A stretch of DNA of 64,000 bases from Desulfobacteraceae bacterium (GTDB taxonomy: Bacteria > Desulfobacterota > DSM-4660 > Desulfatiglandales > Desulfatiglandaceae), in NCBI GenBank assembly GCA_030613055.1, contig JAUWMR010000007.1:1-64000 (forward strand), in the 5' to 3' direction. Below the pieces are notes generated by a model, which was not told the DNA's origin, did not search any database, and saw only the letters and a program-made list of their open reading frames with translations. Positions 42,541 to 50,580 of the stretch are shown one piece after another. Position numbers and translations under genes: made by a program. The stretch's first letter is position 1, and every line of letters starts with the position of its first letter.

Positions 42541-42664
42541 TCTCGTAAAAAGTCTCCATGGCCGTCACTCCCGCGAAGGCGGGAGTCCACAAGTGGTTGA
42601 TTTTCCTGGATTCCCGCCTTCGCGGGAATGACGAAAAAGTGGGTTTTCTGACTTTTTACAAGTC
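42541..42664. repeat. TCTCGTAAAAAGTC...GACTTTTTACAAGTC palindromic repeat
   Basis: Terminal inverted repeats (42541-42554 and 42650-42664) with internal palindromes GTCACTCCCGCGAAGGCGGGAGT and TTCCCGCCTTCGCGGGAATGAC. It matches the element at 35293-35387 in ends and core. It is downstream of the transporter gene. Confidence 0.7.
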
Positions 42665-42687
42665 TGTCAATTTTAAACATTGGTGAT

Positions 42688-43575
42688 TTATTTTCGATTA
42701 ACCACATAGATCCCAAGACTGACCAGAACTAACGCGACGACTGAGCGGGGAACCAGCGGTTCGTAATGAAGCACAACGCTGGTAAAAGTGGCGAACACGG
42801 GAGTCAAGAAGGTAAACGCGGAAAGTCTGCTCACCGGATAGGAGTGTACCAGAAGGAACCAGAGGAGATAACTGATAAAGGCGACAATTATCCCTTGATA
42901 GGCTATTGAAACGAGAATCAGGCCGTCAATATGCCGGACAGGCGCTTCATGAAAGACGGCGCTGAGAAAAAAGAGTATCGGGATAGAAAAAGCCGTCTGA
43001 TAAAAAAGCGTATGATGATAAGATACCTTTCCTACCAGGCGCCGTTTGATGTAAATCGTGGTCGCTGCCCATAAGATCGCGGATGAAAGCGCTAACATGT
43101 CACCCAAGAATTGCCCGGGCGATGGCAATCCTAAGTGTTTACTTAAAAGTATAACAACCCCTGCAAAGGCAAGAAGCAAACCGATTCCCTTGTTTGGAGA
43201 CAGCCTGTCCCCTTCTGTAAAATAGTGTGCTCCCAGGGCGTGGAAAAACGGTGTGCTATAGAGAAGAATCCAGGCAGAGGAGACCGTCGTGTAAAGGAGG
43301 GAAGAATAAAGCAGCCCGAACTCTATACCAAAAAGAAACCCTACCACCAGTCCATCAAAGATGTTTCCTGGAAATATACTCATCTTTTTGAACTTCATCC
43401 ACACAAACAGGCCTAATGTGGCGATAACGGACCTCACCCCTGCCGTAAAAATAGGGTCGATCCCGAGGTTGCTGACCTTTATGGCCACGGCGTTAATGCC
43501 CCATAGCATACAGATCATGGTCAGAAGGAAAGCAGCTCTTAAATCAAGTGTTTGTTTTACCAATGGACTATCCAT
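42688..43575 (-). CDS. EamA-family (drug/metabolite) transporter
   Basis: A 295-residue inner-membrane transporter with ten predicted membrane helices in two EamA repeats. It starts MDSPLVKQTLDLRAAFLLTMICMLWGINAVAIKVS (two stretches), and LAFAGVVILL and the late FTFLTPVFATFTSVVLHYEPL are typical motifs. The transported substrate is unknown; family members export amino acids, nucleosides, sugars or drugs. I prefer ATG 43575 because AAGGA precedes it; the frame upstream uses a TTG and overlaps the next gene. It is the last gene of a leftward DUF169/TIGR04076/M24 group, ending a possible operon. Confidence 0.85.
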   Translation of the reverse strand: MDSPLVKQTLDLRAAFLLTMICMLWGINAVAIKVSNLGIDPIFTAGVRSVIATLGLFVWMKFKKMSIFPGNIFDGLVVGFLFGIEFGLLYSSLLYTTVSSAWILLYSTPFFHALGAHYFTEGDRLSPNKGIGLLLAFAGVVILLSKHLGLPSPGQFLGDMLALSSAILWAATTIYIKRRLVGKVSYHHTLFYQTAFSIPILFFLSAVFHEAPVRHIDGLILVSIAYQGIIVAFISYLLWFLLVHSYPVSRLSAFTFLTPVFATFTSVVLHYEPLVPRSVVALVLVSLGIYVVNRK

Positions 43576-43600
43576 ATAAGGATTCCTTAAAGATAGGAGG

Positions 43601-44770
43601 TCAAATCTCAAAAAGCCGTCTGGGGCTTTTTGTCAAAATTTGATTTCCTTTTTCTCCTATCAGGATCATGTCTTCCAGTTTAACGACGCCAACATCCTCT
43701 CTCAGCATGTGTATCTCCAGAGTTATGACATAACCATCCAAAAGCCTTGAATGGTCATATTTTGAGAGTATGGGAGGTTCAGAACATTCCAGTCCGATGC
43801 CATGGCCGATCATATGACTCTTTTTCCCGTTCCTGAAACTCAAGAAGGCATCCATGACATCCAGTTCCTTGCTTTTATCCGCAGCAACCTGGAATGCCTC
43901 GCTGCATTTCATTTCCGGTTTGATGTTCTCAATAAGATAATCCTCAATCTCTCTCAAAGCATTGAACATTGCCTTTAACTCTTCATCGGCCTTTCCAAGC
44001 ACATATGTTCTCGTCTGATCCGCATGATATCCATCTACCAGGGTTGGGATATCAACAATGACTGTATCCCCTTTTTCAATTCTTCTTCTTGAAGGCCCGG
44101 CCGGGACAGACGGGCTTAAACCCACGCCCGTTATACTTAAAATAACGCCGCTGAGTTTTAAGAGGTTTGGCCCGGAGGCAATAGGGCCCCTGCTCATAAA
44201 AAAATCCGGCTGTCTCATGAAAAATATTCCTTCGTGTCCTGCTAATCTATGGGCGTTTTCAACAGCGGCAGCGAGTTCAAGCTCTGTGATTCCTTCCTCT
44301 AAGAAAGATAGCACTGCTTCATGTCCCGCATCCATGACTTCACATGCTTGTTTGATCTTTTCTATTTCAAACGCATCTTTTTTCTTCCTTTGTTCCAGGA
44401 CAAGAGGGGATGCATTAACGAAATCAAACCCGGAAAATACTTTTTGGAATTCTAAAAATTTTATTGCTGGCAGGACATCTAATTCGGTTGCAATCTTCTT
44501 GCCCTTAAGCCTTGACGATATTTCCTCGAAGACATTCTCCAGCCGGCGCTCTTCTCTCATCTTATCCTTTTCAATGAACACGTCATTTGACGCGAATTCA
44601 AAACCACTTCTCACGTATAAGAAATAGTCTTCCGGCAAAATAACCAGATAAGATGGCTGTGCAGTGCCTGTATAATAGAACACATCACGGGAATAGAAGA
44701 GCAGGGCACCGCCCAATCCATGTTCCTTTATCTTCTCCTGTAAGGATTTAATTCTCTCTTCACGTGCCAT
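43601..44770 (-). CDS. M24-family metallopeptidase (Xaa-Pro aminopeptidase-like)
   Basis: A 389-residue protein with a creatinase-like N-domain (about 1-140) and an M24 'pita-bread' domain. The five metal ligands are visible: Asp in TVIVDIPTLVDGY, Asp in HADQTRTYV, His in GHGIGLECSEPP, Glu in ITLEIHML, and Glu in KLEDMI. It could be a peptidase for Xaa-Pro bonds or a creatinase-type hydrolase. Start ATG 44770 follows AAAGGA; the upstream open frame overlaps the next gene's 3' end and is not family-like. It is probably co-transcribed with the TIGR04076 gene upstream and the transporter downstream. Confidence 0.88.
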   Translation of the reverse strand: MAREERIKSLQEKIKEHGLGGALLFYSRDVFYYTGTAQPSYLVILPEDYFLYVRSGFEFASNDVFIEKDKMREERRLENVFEEISSRLKGKKIATELDVLPAIKFLEFQKVFSGFDFVNASPLVLEQRKKKDAFEIEKIKQACEVMDAGHEAVLSFLEEGITELELAAAVENAHRLAGHEGIFFMRQPDFFMSRGPIASGPNLLKLSGVILSITGVGLSPSVPAGPSRRRIEKGDTVIVDIPTLVDGYHADQTRTYVLGKADEELKAMFNALREIEDYLIENIKPEMKCSEAFQVAADKSKELDVMDAFLSFRNGKKSHMIGHGIGLECSEPPILSKYDHSRLLDGYVITLEIHMLREDVGVVKLEDMILIGEKGNQILTKSPRRLFEI

Positions 44771-44786
44771 TTTTTCAATCCTTTGT

Positions 44787-45218
44787 TCACTGGTTTTTTC
44801 TTGGAACGACCTGAACCTTAAGCATGACTTCTCCGTATCCCATACATTCAACGCCCGTATCCGGGCACCTCACATATCTCATAAAATGGAAATCATTCGG
44901 TTCATGACCTTCACTCAGTCTTTCGTTTATCAGCGCAACAGGCACAGTCAATTGAGAGATGAGGTAGACACACATTCTCTTTGGACAGAGCTTTGTGATA
45001 AAATTGCCGTCCACGTCCATGACAAATTTCTCTCCTTTTTCATGACCGGAATTGCAGTGCCTGGAACTGACGACCTCCGCCTCAATGGAATAGAGGGGCG
45101 CGGCCTTAGCCACCCTTCTCAAATGTCTGATCCTGTGCCCCTCTTCGTGTAACTTCTCCAATTCCGAATCGGAGTATCCCACGCGCTTTCCGTATCTTGT
45201 AATAATTTCGTTGGTCAT
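44787..45218 (-). CDS. TIGR04076-like protein
   Basis: A 143-residue soluble protein. Its Cys pattern resembles the TIGR04076 family: SRHCNSGHEKGEKFVMDVDGNFI (split across the centre), then KLCPKRMCVYLISQL and the late YVRCPDTGVECMGYG. The family function is unknown. A GGAGG ribosome binding site is 7-9 bases upstream of ATG. It sits 42 bases downstream of the DUF169 gene and 16 bases before the M24 gene, so one operon is likely. Confidence 0.75.
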   Translation of the reverse strand: MTNEIITRYGKRVGYSDSELEKLHEEGHRIRHLRRVAKAAPLYSIEAEVVSSRHCNSGHEKGEKFVMDVDGNFITKLCPKRMCVYLISQLTVPVALINERLSEGHEPNDFHFMRYVRCPDTGVECMGYGEVMLKVQVVPRKNQ

Positions 45219-45260
45219 GACTATCCTCCTCCTTTTAGCCTTCCCTCGCCCGCCAAATTC

Positions 45261-46073
45261 TCAAGCATCCCTGCGCTTAACCAGTTTATCCACCGCTTCC
45301 GGCTTAAAAATATCTGCTAAAGGGATAGTAAAGCCCACTTCCGGCTGGTACTTTAAGTAAGTCGGGACAGGGTAGCGGATACCTTTCTGGTGTGTTTTCT
45401 CAAGACCCTCAACGAGTTCCGGTAGCTTCCCACCGGGAACGGCCATAATCATTTCGTGATCCTGGCAGCCGGCCCAAACCCTGTCACCATTACCAGGGAC
45501 TACTATCTTGGGTTTATTGTCAAGATATGCCCCTATAACACCCTCAGTACAGGAGGCTGCTCTGCCTGAGAAGCTGCTCTCAACCGGTCTCCCGGTATGA
45601 TACGTGGCGCCGTGTATTAAACGCATCATCTGGGCCGGATTTACATAAATAAGGACGACATCCGGTTCAATCTTGGTCCTTTCCAGGGGGGAGTAAACCA
45701 TGATGGGATCATAATCGAGTTCAAGAATCACGAATCCTGCCAATACCTCGGCCGCGGCCTTTTCATCTGATGCGTAGTTCATCCGGGTAAGAAAATGGAT
45801 TGCTCCATCTTTGTTGATGTCCCTTTCCCAGCCATATGTATGGGCTGCGATGGCACATCCCGCATCCTCTTTGGTAAAAGCCACTGTCCACCCATAACGC
45901 CTAACCATGGCGGAACCCTGACACGGAGCCATCTTGACCCCCAGGTCTCGAAGCGGCCTTTTTGCTTTCTGAGGTATTTCATCTTCCCTTTCCAGGAACT
46001 TCACGGCCACCGGAAAGGTGGACGGATTCACCAGATTTCTCAATTTCTCTCCTAAACTAATCCATTTTTCCAT
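45261..46073 (-). CDS. DUF169-domain protein
   Basis: A 270-residue soluble protein of the DUF169 family. Conserved stretches are VAVKFLEREDEIP, KMAPCQGSAMVRRYGWTVAF with a conserved Cys, GRAASCTEGVIGAYL and NGDRVWAGCQDHEM. The three Cys residues (one per motif) suggest an Fe-S or metal site, but this is an inference. Members are common in anaerobic bacteria and archaea, with no established reaction. It is the first gene of the leftward group ending in the transporter. GGAGG lies before the ATG. Confidence 0.85.
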   Translation of the reverse strand: MEKWISLGEKLRNLVNPSTFPVAVKFLEREDEIPQKAKRPLRDLGVKMAPCQGSAMVRRYGWTVAFTKEDAGCAIAAHTYGWERDINKDGAIHFLTRMNYASDEKAAAEVLAGFVILELDYDPIMVYSPLERTKIEPDVVLIYVNPAQMMRLIHGATYHTGRPVESSFSGRAASCTEGVIGAYLDNKPKIVVPGNGDRVWAGCQDHEMIMAVPGGKLPELVEGLEKTHQKGIRYPVPTYLKYQPEVGFTIPLADIFKPEAVDKLVKRRDA

Positions 46074-46582
46074 AATATGCCTCCTGGTATTTTAATCCAC
46101 ATTACCTCTTGTACCTGATCCAATATTTCTCCCGATTTTGGACAAAATTTTTACTTTAAATGCTCTCTCTTATATGCCATACTAACCCACACCTAATACT
46201 GCATTAAGTTGCTTAATACAATATTATATAGCCTTTAAGAAAATATTTTAGAATTCCTGGCTGTGCATTTCAATTGTTGCGAGATTTGCGCAAAGGCTAA
46301 AGGCCTGTCTGCGTGCGGTCACGCACAGGCAGGCGCAGGGCTCATGGTGCAAGGACTTTACCTTATTCCTTACACCGAATGGTTCCACCGGGCCTCGGCA
46401 ATACTTACATCTATCAGGATAGAACTCTAAATTCATTTTCTGTAAACGTATATATAGCGTTAATATACAGAATTTTTTCTGCTTAATACAATACGTTCGG
46501 CCAGAGAAGACATGGAAAATTTATAACATCGCATAACGAACGCTACATACGAAATGTATAATTTTATAGGAGGTAAAACAGT
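46074..46582. other. Intergenic region at the edge of the accessory zone
   Basis: A 509-base AT-rich gap. It holds the palindrome at 46304-46333, an inverted copy of 24116-24142. A minus-strand frame at 46248-46436 starts with a CxxC-bearing segment (DRCKYC) but has no ribosome binding site and reads through the palindrome. I see no supported gene. Confidence 0.4.
46304..46333. repeat. CCTGTCTGCGTGC...CACGCACAGGCAGG palindrome
   Basis: A stem-loop of about 13 pairs. The inverted version is found at 24116-24142. REP-like intergenic palindrome. Confidence 0.55.
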
Positions 46583-46762
46583 ATGTCTGATCTACTTGGT
46601 CGTGCAATCCAAAAAGCACGAAGGCTTCCTGAGGCTGAACAAAACGTGATCGCAGCTATTATCCTTGAAGAGCTGGAAGATGAGGCTCATTGGAAACAAG
46701 CATTCTCCAAGTCGCAGGATGCGCTCGCTAAGTTGTCGGCAGAGGCAATGGAAGAAGAATGA
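46583..46762 (+). CDS. Antitoxin-like orphan protein (59 residues)
   Basis: Predicted from ATG 46583 with AGGAGGT upstream. It begins MSDLLGRAIQKARRLPEAEQ, then NVIAAIILEELEDEAHWKQAF, and ends SAEAMEEE. This follows the pattern of small type II antitoxins (LL.RAL..A..LPEAEQD.IA..IL.EL.DE..W...F..SQD.LA.LA.EA). No toxin gene follows: 150 bases of non-coding sequence separate it from the next gene, so it appears to be an orphan or decaying system. Confidence 0.6.
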   Translation: MSDLLGRAIQKARRLPEAEQNVIAAIILEELEDEAHWKQAFSKSQDALAKLSAEAMEEE

Positions 46763-46912
46763 AAAGAAATGTATTAAATAACGGAAGCCTAAATACTTAT
46801 GAATAAATAGAAGACAAATCTACCAAGAGTCAACGGCAGATTTACCCCCCGTCCTGATAAATCGTTTTGGAACCAACGTCCCCTTTTCCTCAATGGAAAA
46901 TAGTGACTAAAA

Positions 46913-47617
46913 ATGAATAGCAAGGTGTATAAATACATTCAAAGTAAATGGAAACTTGATTTTATCGAAAGGGGATCGCTCAAACTAAGAACTCTTGCAT
47001 ACTACAGGAAAGGAGAAGATAGTCGTGGAGACGAAAAAGAGGGGACTAAAATCTGGGAACTTTCAAATCATAAAGAGGAAGTAATTATTCCTGAAAAGAC
47101 AATTCAAGAAATAATGGATGGAAATGTAAGAATTAGAGGAGGTGATATTGTTGCTCGACCTGGTGGGGAAATAAAAATGCAAACTGCTTTGCCAAATCCA
47201 TTGGTGTTTTGCACTTCAAGTGTTCTAGATGATTCCCTTTTTAAGAGATGGAAATGCGACTCGTATTTTTCAATTATCGATCCTAAAGGGTTTAGTAATT
47301 GTTTGCTAAATGAAATAAATAAAAGATTGACTATTGTAGCGAGCTGTTACGATTTTATTAAATACGTTGATGACAAAAACTATAGAATTATTGGAGCTAT
47401 AGAGAAAGAAAATATCTCGATTTATTTTGAATCTCAAAATACTGTCATAAACTTAAGTATGCTGAAAAGATATTTTGGAAATTACTATATCAAAGAAAAA
47501 TGCTATTCTGATGAAAAAGAGTTTAGATTTATATATCTTCCATATCAGATCATAGATGATAAATATTCTCTGGATATTGAATGCTCCGAATTACTACATT
47601 TTGTAAAAGTAATGTAA
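46913..47617 (+). CDS. Hypothetical protein, AT-rich gene
   Basis: A 234-residue soluble protein starting MNSKVYKYIQSKWKLDFIERGSLKLRTLAYYRK (in parts). The opening KVYKY.....LDFIERGSLKLRTLAYYR is reminiscent of DUF2971-like proteins, which begin with a short beta strand and an aromatic-rich patch, but I cannot be sure. The late KCYSDEKEFRFIYLPYQI fits that comparison. Base use is AT-rich, unlike the housekeeping genes, which suggests recent transfer. No ribosome binding site is strong. It lies next to other orphan genes. Confidence 0.55.
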   Translation: MNSKVYKYIQSKWKLDFIERGSLKLRTLAYYRKGEDSRGDEKEGTKIWELSNHKEEVIIPEKTIQEIMDGNVRIRGGDIVARPGGEIKMQTALPNPLVFCTSSVLDDSLFKRWKCDSYFSIIDPKGFSNCLLNEINKRLTIVASCYDFIKYVDDKNYRIIGAIEKENISIYFESQNTVINLSMLKRYFGNYYIKEKCYSDEKEFRFIYLPYQIIDDKYSLDIECSELLHFVKVM

Positions 47618-47644
47618 TGGGGTCAAGTCTCGGAGGTAAATTCT

Positions 47645-48133
47645 ATGGAAGTCAGCCTGCGCACTCAAAGAACTTGGCGAGCTTTACTACTTTGGGCATT
47701 TTCTGCAGTAATATTGTTTGGCCCATTTGGTGTATTAAGCCAGTTGTACAGGGAGCACCAACAAAATCAGCAAAAGCTCTCCCAAAGTCGCTACAAAGCA
47801 CTTTGTCAGATTTGCGAAGCTCCCGCTACGCATAAAGCACGCTACAGTAATGATGAGACATACTACTTTTGCGATAAGCATTGGCCTGCACCCAAGAAGT
47901 TGACTGGATCTGGAGGTCCAGATACCAAAGGCTTTAGGCCCATCATTGTCATGGTACTAGTCTTGTCTATATATGTGCCGAATTTCTATCGTGTGATAGT
48001 GCATACGTTCTCCAGAGGGAGGAAGTACAACATAACCAAAAAGGGTGCTATTGTTGGTATTGTGGGCACAATAGTTATTTGGGGTTGGATCGTTCTTGAT
48101 ATGAAAAACCGACTTGAGTCTCTATTCTACTAG
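47645..48133 (+). CDS. Small membrane protein with Cys-rich centre
   Basis: A 162-residue protein with three probable membrane helices (about 11-32, 96-112 and 133-150). Between the first two is a soluble loop with CQICEAP and FCDKHWP, which may form a CxxC/CxxH zinc-like site. GGAGG precedes ATG 47645. There is no recognised family. It follows the AT-rich hypothetical gene and lies in the accessory zone. Confidence 0.5.
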   Translation: MEVSLRTQRTWRALLLWAFSAVILFGPFGVLSQLYREHQQNQQKLSQSRYKALCQICEAPATHKARYSNDETYYFCDKHWPAPKKLTGSGGPDTKGFRPIIVMVLVLSIYVPNFYRVIVHTFSRGRKYNITKKGAIVGIVGTIVIWGWIVLDMKNRLESLFY

Positions 48134-48307
48134 GGCATGTGAAAGAGGGTCAAACCTCATCTATTTACTATTGTCCTGATCATCACTTAACAGTTTTCTA
48201 TTTTCGTTTCTTTTACTAGACCTAAGATTGCGAAGAACCAAGATATTCTATGAGAATAGGCTTAAACGTAACATCTACATGATAATCACAAAAGTTAAGT
48301 CAATAGC

Positions 48308-48376
48308 AAAGTTTGACCCCCATTTTTTTTACGCAAAACATAAATAAGAAAACGAAAGACTTAGGGGGTCAAATCT
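48308..48376. repeat. Inverted TTTGACCCCC / GGGGGTCAAA repeat
   Basis: TTTGACCCCC near 48310-48319 and GGGGGTCAAA near 48364-48373 are complementary. The same GGGGTCAA word occurs at 47620-47627 and AGGGTCAAA at about 48147. These short boxes resemble REP/RAYT-type sequences common in this lineage. No transposase gene is seen here. Confidence 0.4.
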
Positions 48377-48383
48377 TTCTCCG

Positions 48384-48671
48384 CTAACGATGTCGGGGTC
48401 TGCGTTTGTCTCTGTAAACTCTATGTTTGCGGGGCGGCGAGCGATGATAGACATGACTGCGATAGCGGGGACGATGCCTGTAGTAGTTGTAAGGTCCGTA
48501 GTATGGCGGCCAGGCGATAACGAAGTTGCTAAAGAAGTAAGGCTGATGATAACCATAGACCAGTACGAATCTGGAGTGGTGCCCGCGTCCTCCAGCTGAG
48601 GCAGAAGGTATAAGGAAGGCAAGGCATAAGACCGTAGTGAAAAATATGATCAAGGTATTTTTTTTGTTCAT
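48384..48671 (-). CDS. Secreted Tyr/His/Arg-rich small protein
   Basis: A 95-residue protein with a clear signal peptide (MNKKNTLIIFFTTVLCLAFLIPSASAGG; cleavage after SASA). The mature part is very rich in Tyr, His, Pro and Arg (for example YYGPYNYYRHRPRY, then SPPRKHR) and has no Cys. Its composition suggests an unstructured envelope or periplasmic polypeptide, perhaps metal binding through His or binding anionic polymers. GGAGGT lies before the ATG. No family recognised. Confidence 0.6.
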   Translation of the reverse strand: MNKKNTLIIFFTTVLCLAFLIPSASAGGRGHHSRFVLVYGYHQPYFFSNFVIAWPPYYGPYNYYRHRPRYRSHVYHRSPPRKHRVYRDKRRPRHR

Positions 48672-49080
48672 TTTTTTTACCTCCTTTGATTTCTGTTTTA
48701 TTATTTTTATAATCGCAAATTACGTGCCAGAGGCTCTCAATTCATTTTAACCGCTTGACATTTCTTGGGTTTCATAAGAAACGTTAAACAATAGAATCAA
48801 ATAAATGAAAATGATTTCAGGCAAAACATGTCGAAAATTACCGGATATTCGACGGTTTTGTCGAAATACCATGATTCTCGTTTTTCGGATATAAAAGAAG
48901 CAATTCCTTAACTTTTATGGTTACTCACTAAAAATAAGCATTCGGAAGGCAGGCACCCGGGGCCTTACATCATGTTATGGGCCGTGGAAGAAAAGATCTC
49001 ACAGCATATTGTGAAATATATAACGTTGTTGACTGCCTTGAATAAATGTGTCCTACTTTCTTTGTTGGAGAGAATGAAAT
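48672..49080. other. Intergenic region before the methyltransferase gene
   Basis: A 409-base AT-rich region between divergent genes. It contains TTCGAC-GGTTTT-GTCGAA (about 48850-48867), a short inverted repeat, and no other supported features. A coding role is not supported. Confidence 0.35.
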
Positions 49081-50031
49081 ATGTTGAAATTGGAGAGCGA
49101 TAAAGAAAGATTAAAGACCACTAAGGTTAATTATATTTTTTGGAATAAGATCTTTCCGACTATAGAATTAACCGATTACACCGAGGGGATGTTTAATGGA
49201 GATCCCGATACACCAATTGACGTAGCGCAACTGAATCAGATTAATTATATTTTGGATGAAGTGGAGTGTGGCAAGGGTGTGCGAATTCTGGAAGTTGGCT
49301 GTGGAAATGGCCATTTGCTGGAAGAAATTCGAAAAAGAGGGGCGAATGGGATTGGAATTACCATTTCTCCGGAAGAAGTTGCTTTCTGCAAGCAGAGGGG
49401 GTTAGATGTTCGGTTGCTTAACTATCGCGATATCGATGATGAATGGACTCACAAATTTGACGCAGTCATAGCCAATGGTTCTGTCGAACATTTCGTCCAG
49501 GCCAAGGAAGCGTCTCAAAACCTGGATGACGCGATCTATAGAAATTTTTTTGAAATCTGCCGTCGTGTAATCAACCCGAAATCAAGCATTAAGAAGATTA
49601 TCAATACAACGATTTTCTTTGTTAGAAAACCTGATCCAAGAAATTTGTTGAAGAGCCCGTTTGCTTTTTCCTGGGGCTCAGACAATTTTCATTGGTCTAT
49701 GCTGAATAAGAGTTTCGCAGGATGGTACCCTGTTGAGGGGCAACTTGAACGGTGTGCCAAAGATTATTTTAATCTGGTTAAGACGGTTGATGGTACCTAT
49801 GATTATCATTTGACATCCGAGCATTGGCTAAGACGGGTGAAGAAGGCATTTACGGACTTTAGAGAATTACCAAAGTTTATAAGGGCATTTCTTTCGGTTT
49901 TGATCAGACACCCGGTGCATACGTTGACTATGACCGCCTGCTGCATGGTCACTCAATCATGGGGGTGGCAATTCAGACCCCCAAATCCACCCATTAAGCT
50001 TCTACGGCAAACATGGAAATACCACGGTTGA
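49081..50031 (+). CDS. SAM-dependent methyltransferase
   Basis: A 316-residue class I methyltransferase of the cyclopropane-synthase-like type. Motif I is ILEVGCGNGHLLEE, followed by GITISPEEVAFCKQRGLDV and the typical VIANGSVEHF. The C-terminal 120 residues contain NTTIFFVRKPDP and a long amphipathic region (FREFIRAF-like) that may contact membrane lipid. A substrate cannot be assigned. No ribosome binding site is strong near ATG 49081. The DUF3795 gene follows 43 bases later. Confidence 0.75.
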   Translation: MLKLESDKERLKTTKVNYIFWNKIFPTIELTDYTEGMFNGDPDTPIDVAQLNQINYILDEVECGKGVRILEVGCGNGHLLEEIRKRGANGIGITISPEEVAFCKQRGLDVRLLNYRDIDDEWTHKFDAVIANGSVEHFVQAKEASQNLDDAIYRNFFEICRRVINPKSSIKKIINTTIFFVRKPDPRNLLKSPFAFSWGSDNFHWSMLNKSFAGWYPVEGQLERCAKDYFNLVKTVDGTYDYHLTSEHWLRRVKKAFTDFRELPKFIRAFLSVLIRHPVHTLTMTACCMVTQSWGWQFRPPNPPIKLLRQTWKYHG

Positions 50032-50074
50032 AGGCAAATCCAGTGAAAAGGGATGTTATGTGAGGAGATGAGAT

Positions 50075-50473
50075 ATGAAGGAAGAGGGTGAGAATTTGAA
50101 GAGGATACTTGAAGCTGAAGGAAGCTCACATAACAACATGATCGCATATTGTGGTATGGATTGTTCAAAGTGTGAGGGCTATTTGGCCACCCAAGAAAAC
50201 AGCGACGCGAAACGCAAAGAAGTCGCGGAAAAATGGACTGTACAATATAATACAGACATCAAGCCGGAACAAATCAATTGTAATGGTTGCAAATCTGATG
50301 GAATTAAATTCTTCTTTACCGAAGGCATGTGTGAAATTAGAAAATGCAACATTGAGAAAAATAACAATAATTGTGCGGAATGCAGTGATTACAAATGTGA
50401 AAACCTAGAGAAATTCATCGAATTAGCCCCGCCAGTTGGAGAGGCTCTTGAGGCATTGCGGACACAAAGCTGA
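50075..50473 (+). CDS. DUF3795-domain protein
   Basis: A 132-residue Cys-rich protein. It has MIAYCGMDCSKCEGYLAT, CNGCKSDG, CEIRKC and NNCAECSDYKCENLEKF, the typical DUF3795 spacing that suggests a bound metal or Fe-S cluster. Function unknown; such proteins are widespread in anaerobes. The annotated start is ATG 50075; the core begins at residue 22, so a shorter form starting at that Met is possible. It lies between the methyltransferase and radical SAM genes on the same strand. Confidence 0.8.
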   Translation: MKEEGENLKRILEAEGSSHNNMIAYCGMDCSKCEGYLATQENSDAKRKEVAEKWTVQYNTDIKPEQINCNGCKSDGIKFFFTEGMCEIRKCNIEKNNNNCAECSDYKCENLEKFIELAPPVGEALEALRTQS

Positions 50474-50580
50474 CAACCTGACACGAGTTGCCAAAATCCC
50501 GCAAAATCAAACAATTGCTTCCCAAAACAACCAGGCCGCTTATATAGTCAAGGGGAAGCAGACAGCGAGGAGGTTTGTCC

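Noticed and set aside
46248-46436. 62-residue minus-strand frame with DRCKYC
   Set aside because: No ribosome binding site, reads through a palindromic repeat, and no family recognised; at best a gene remnant.
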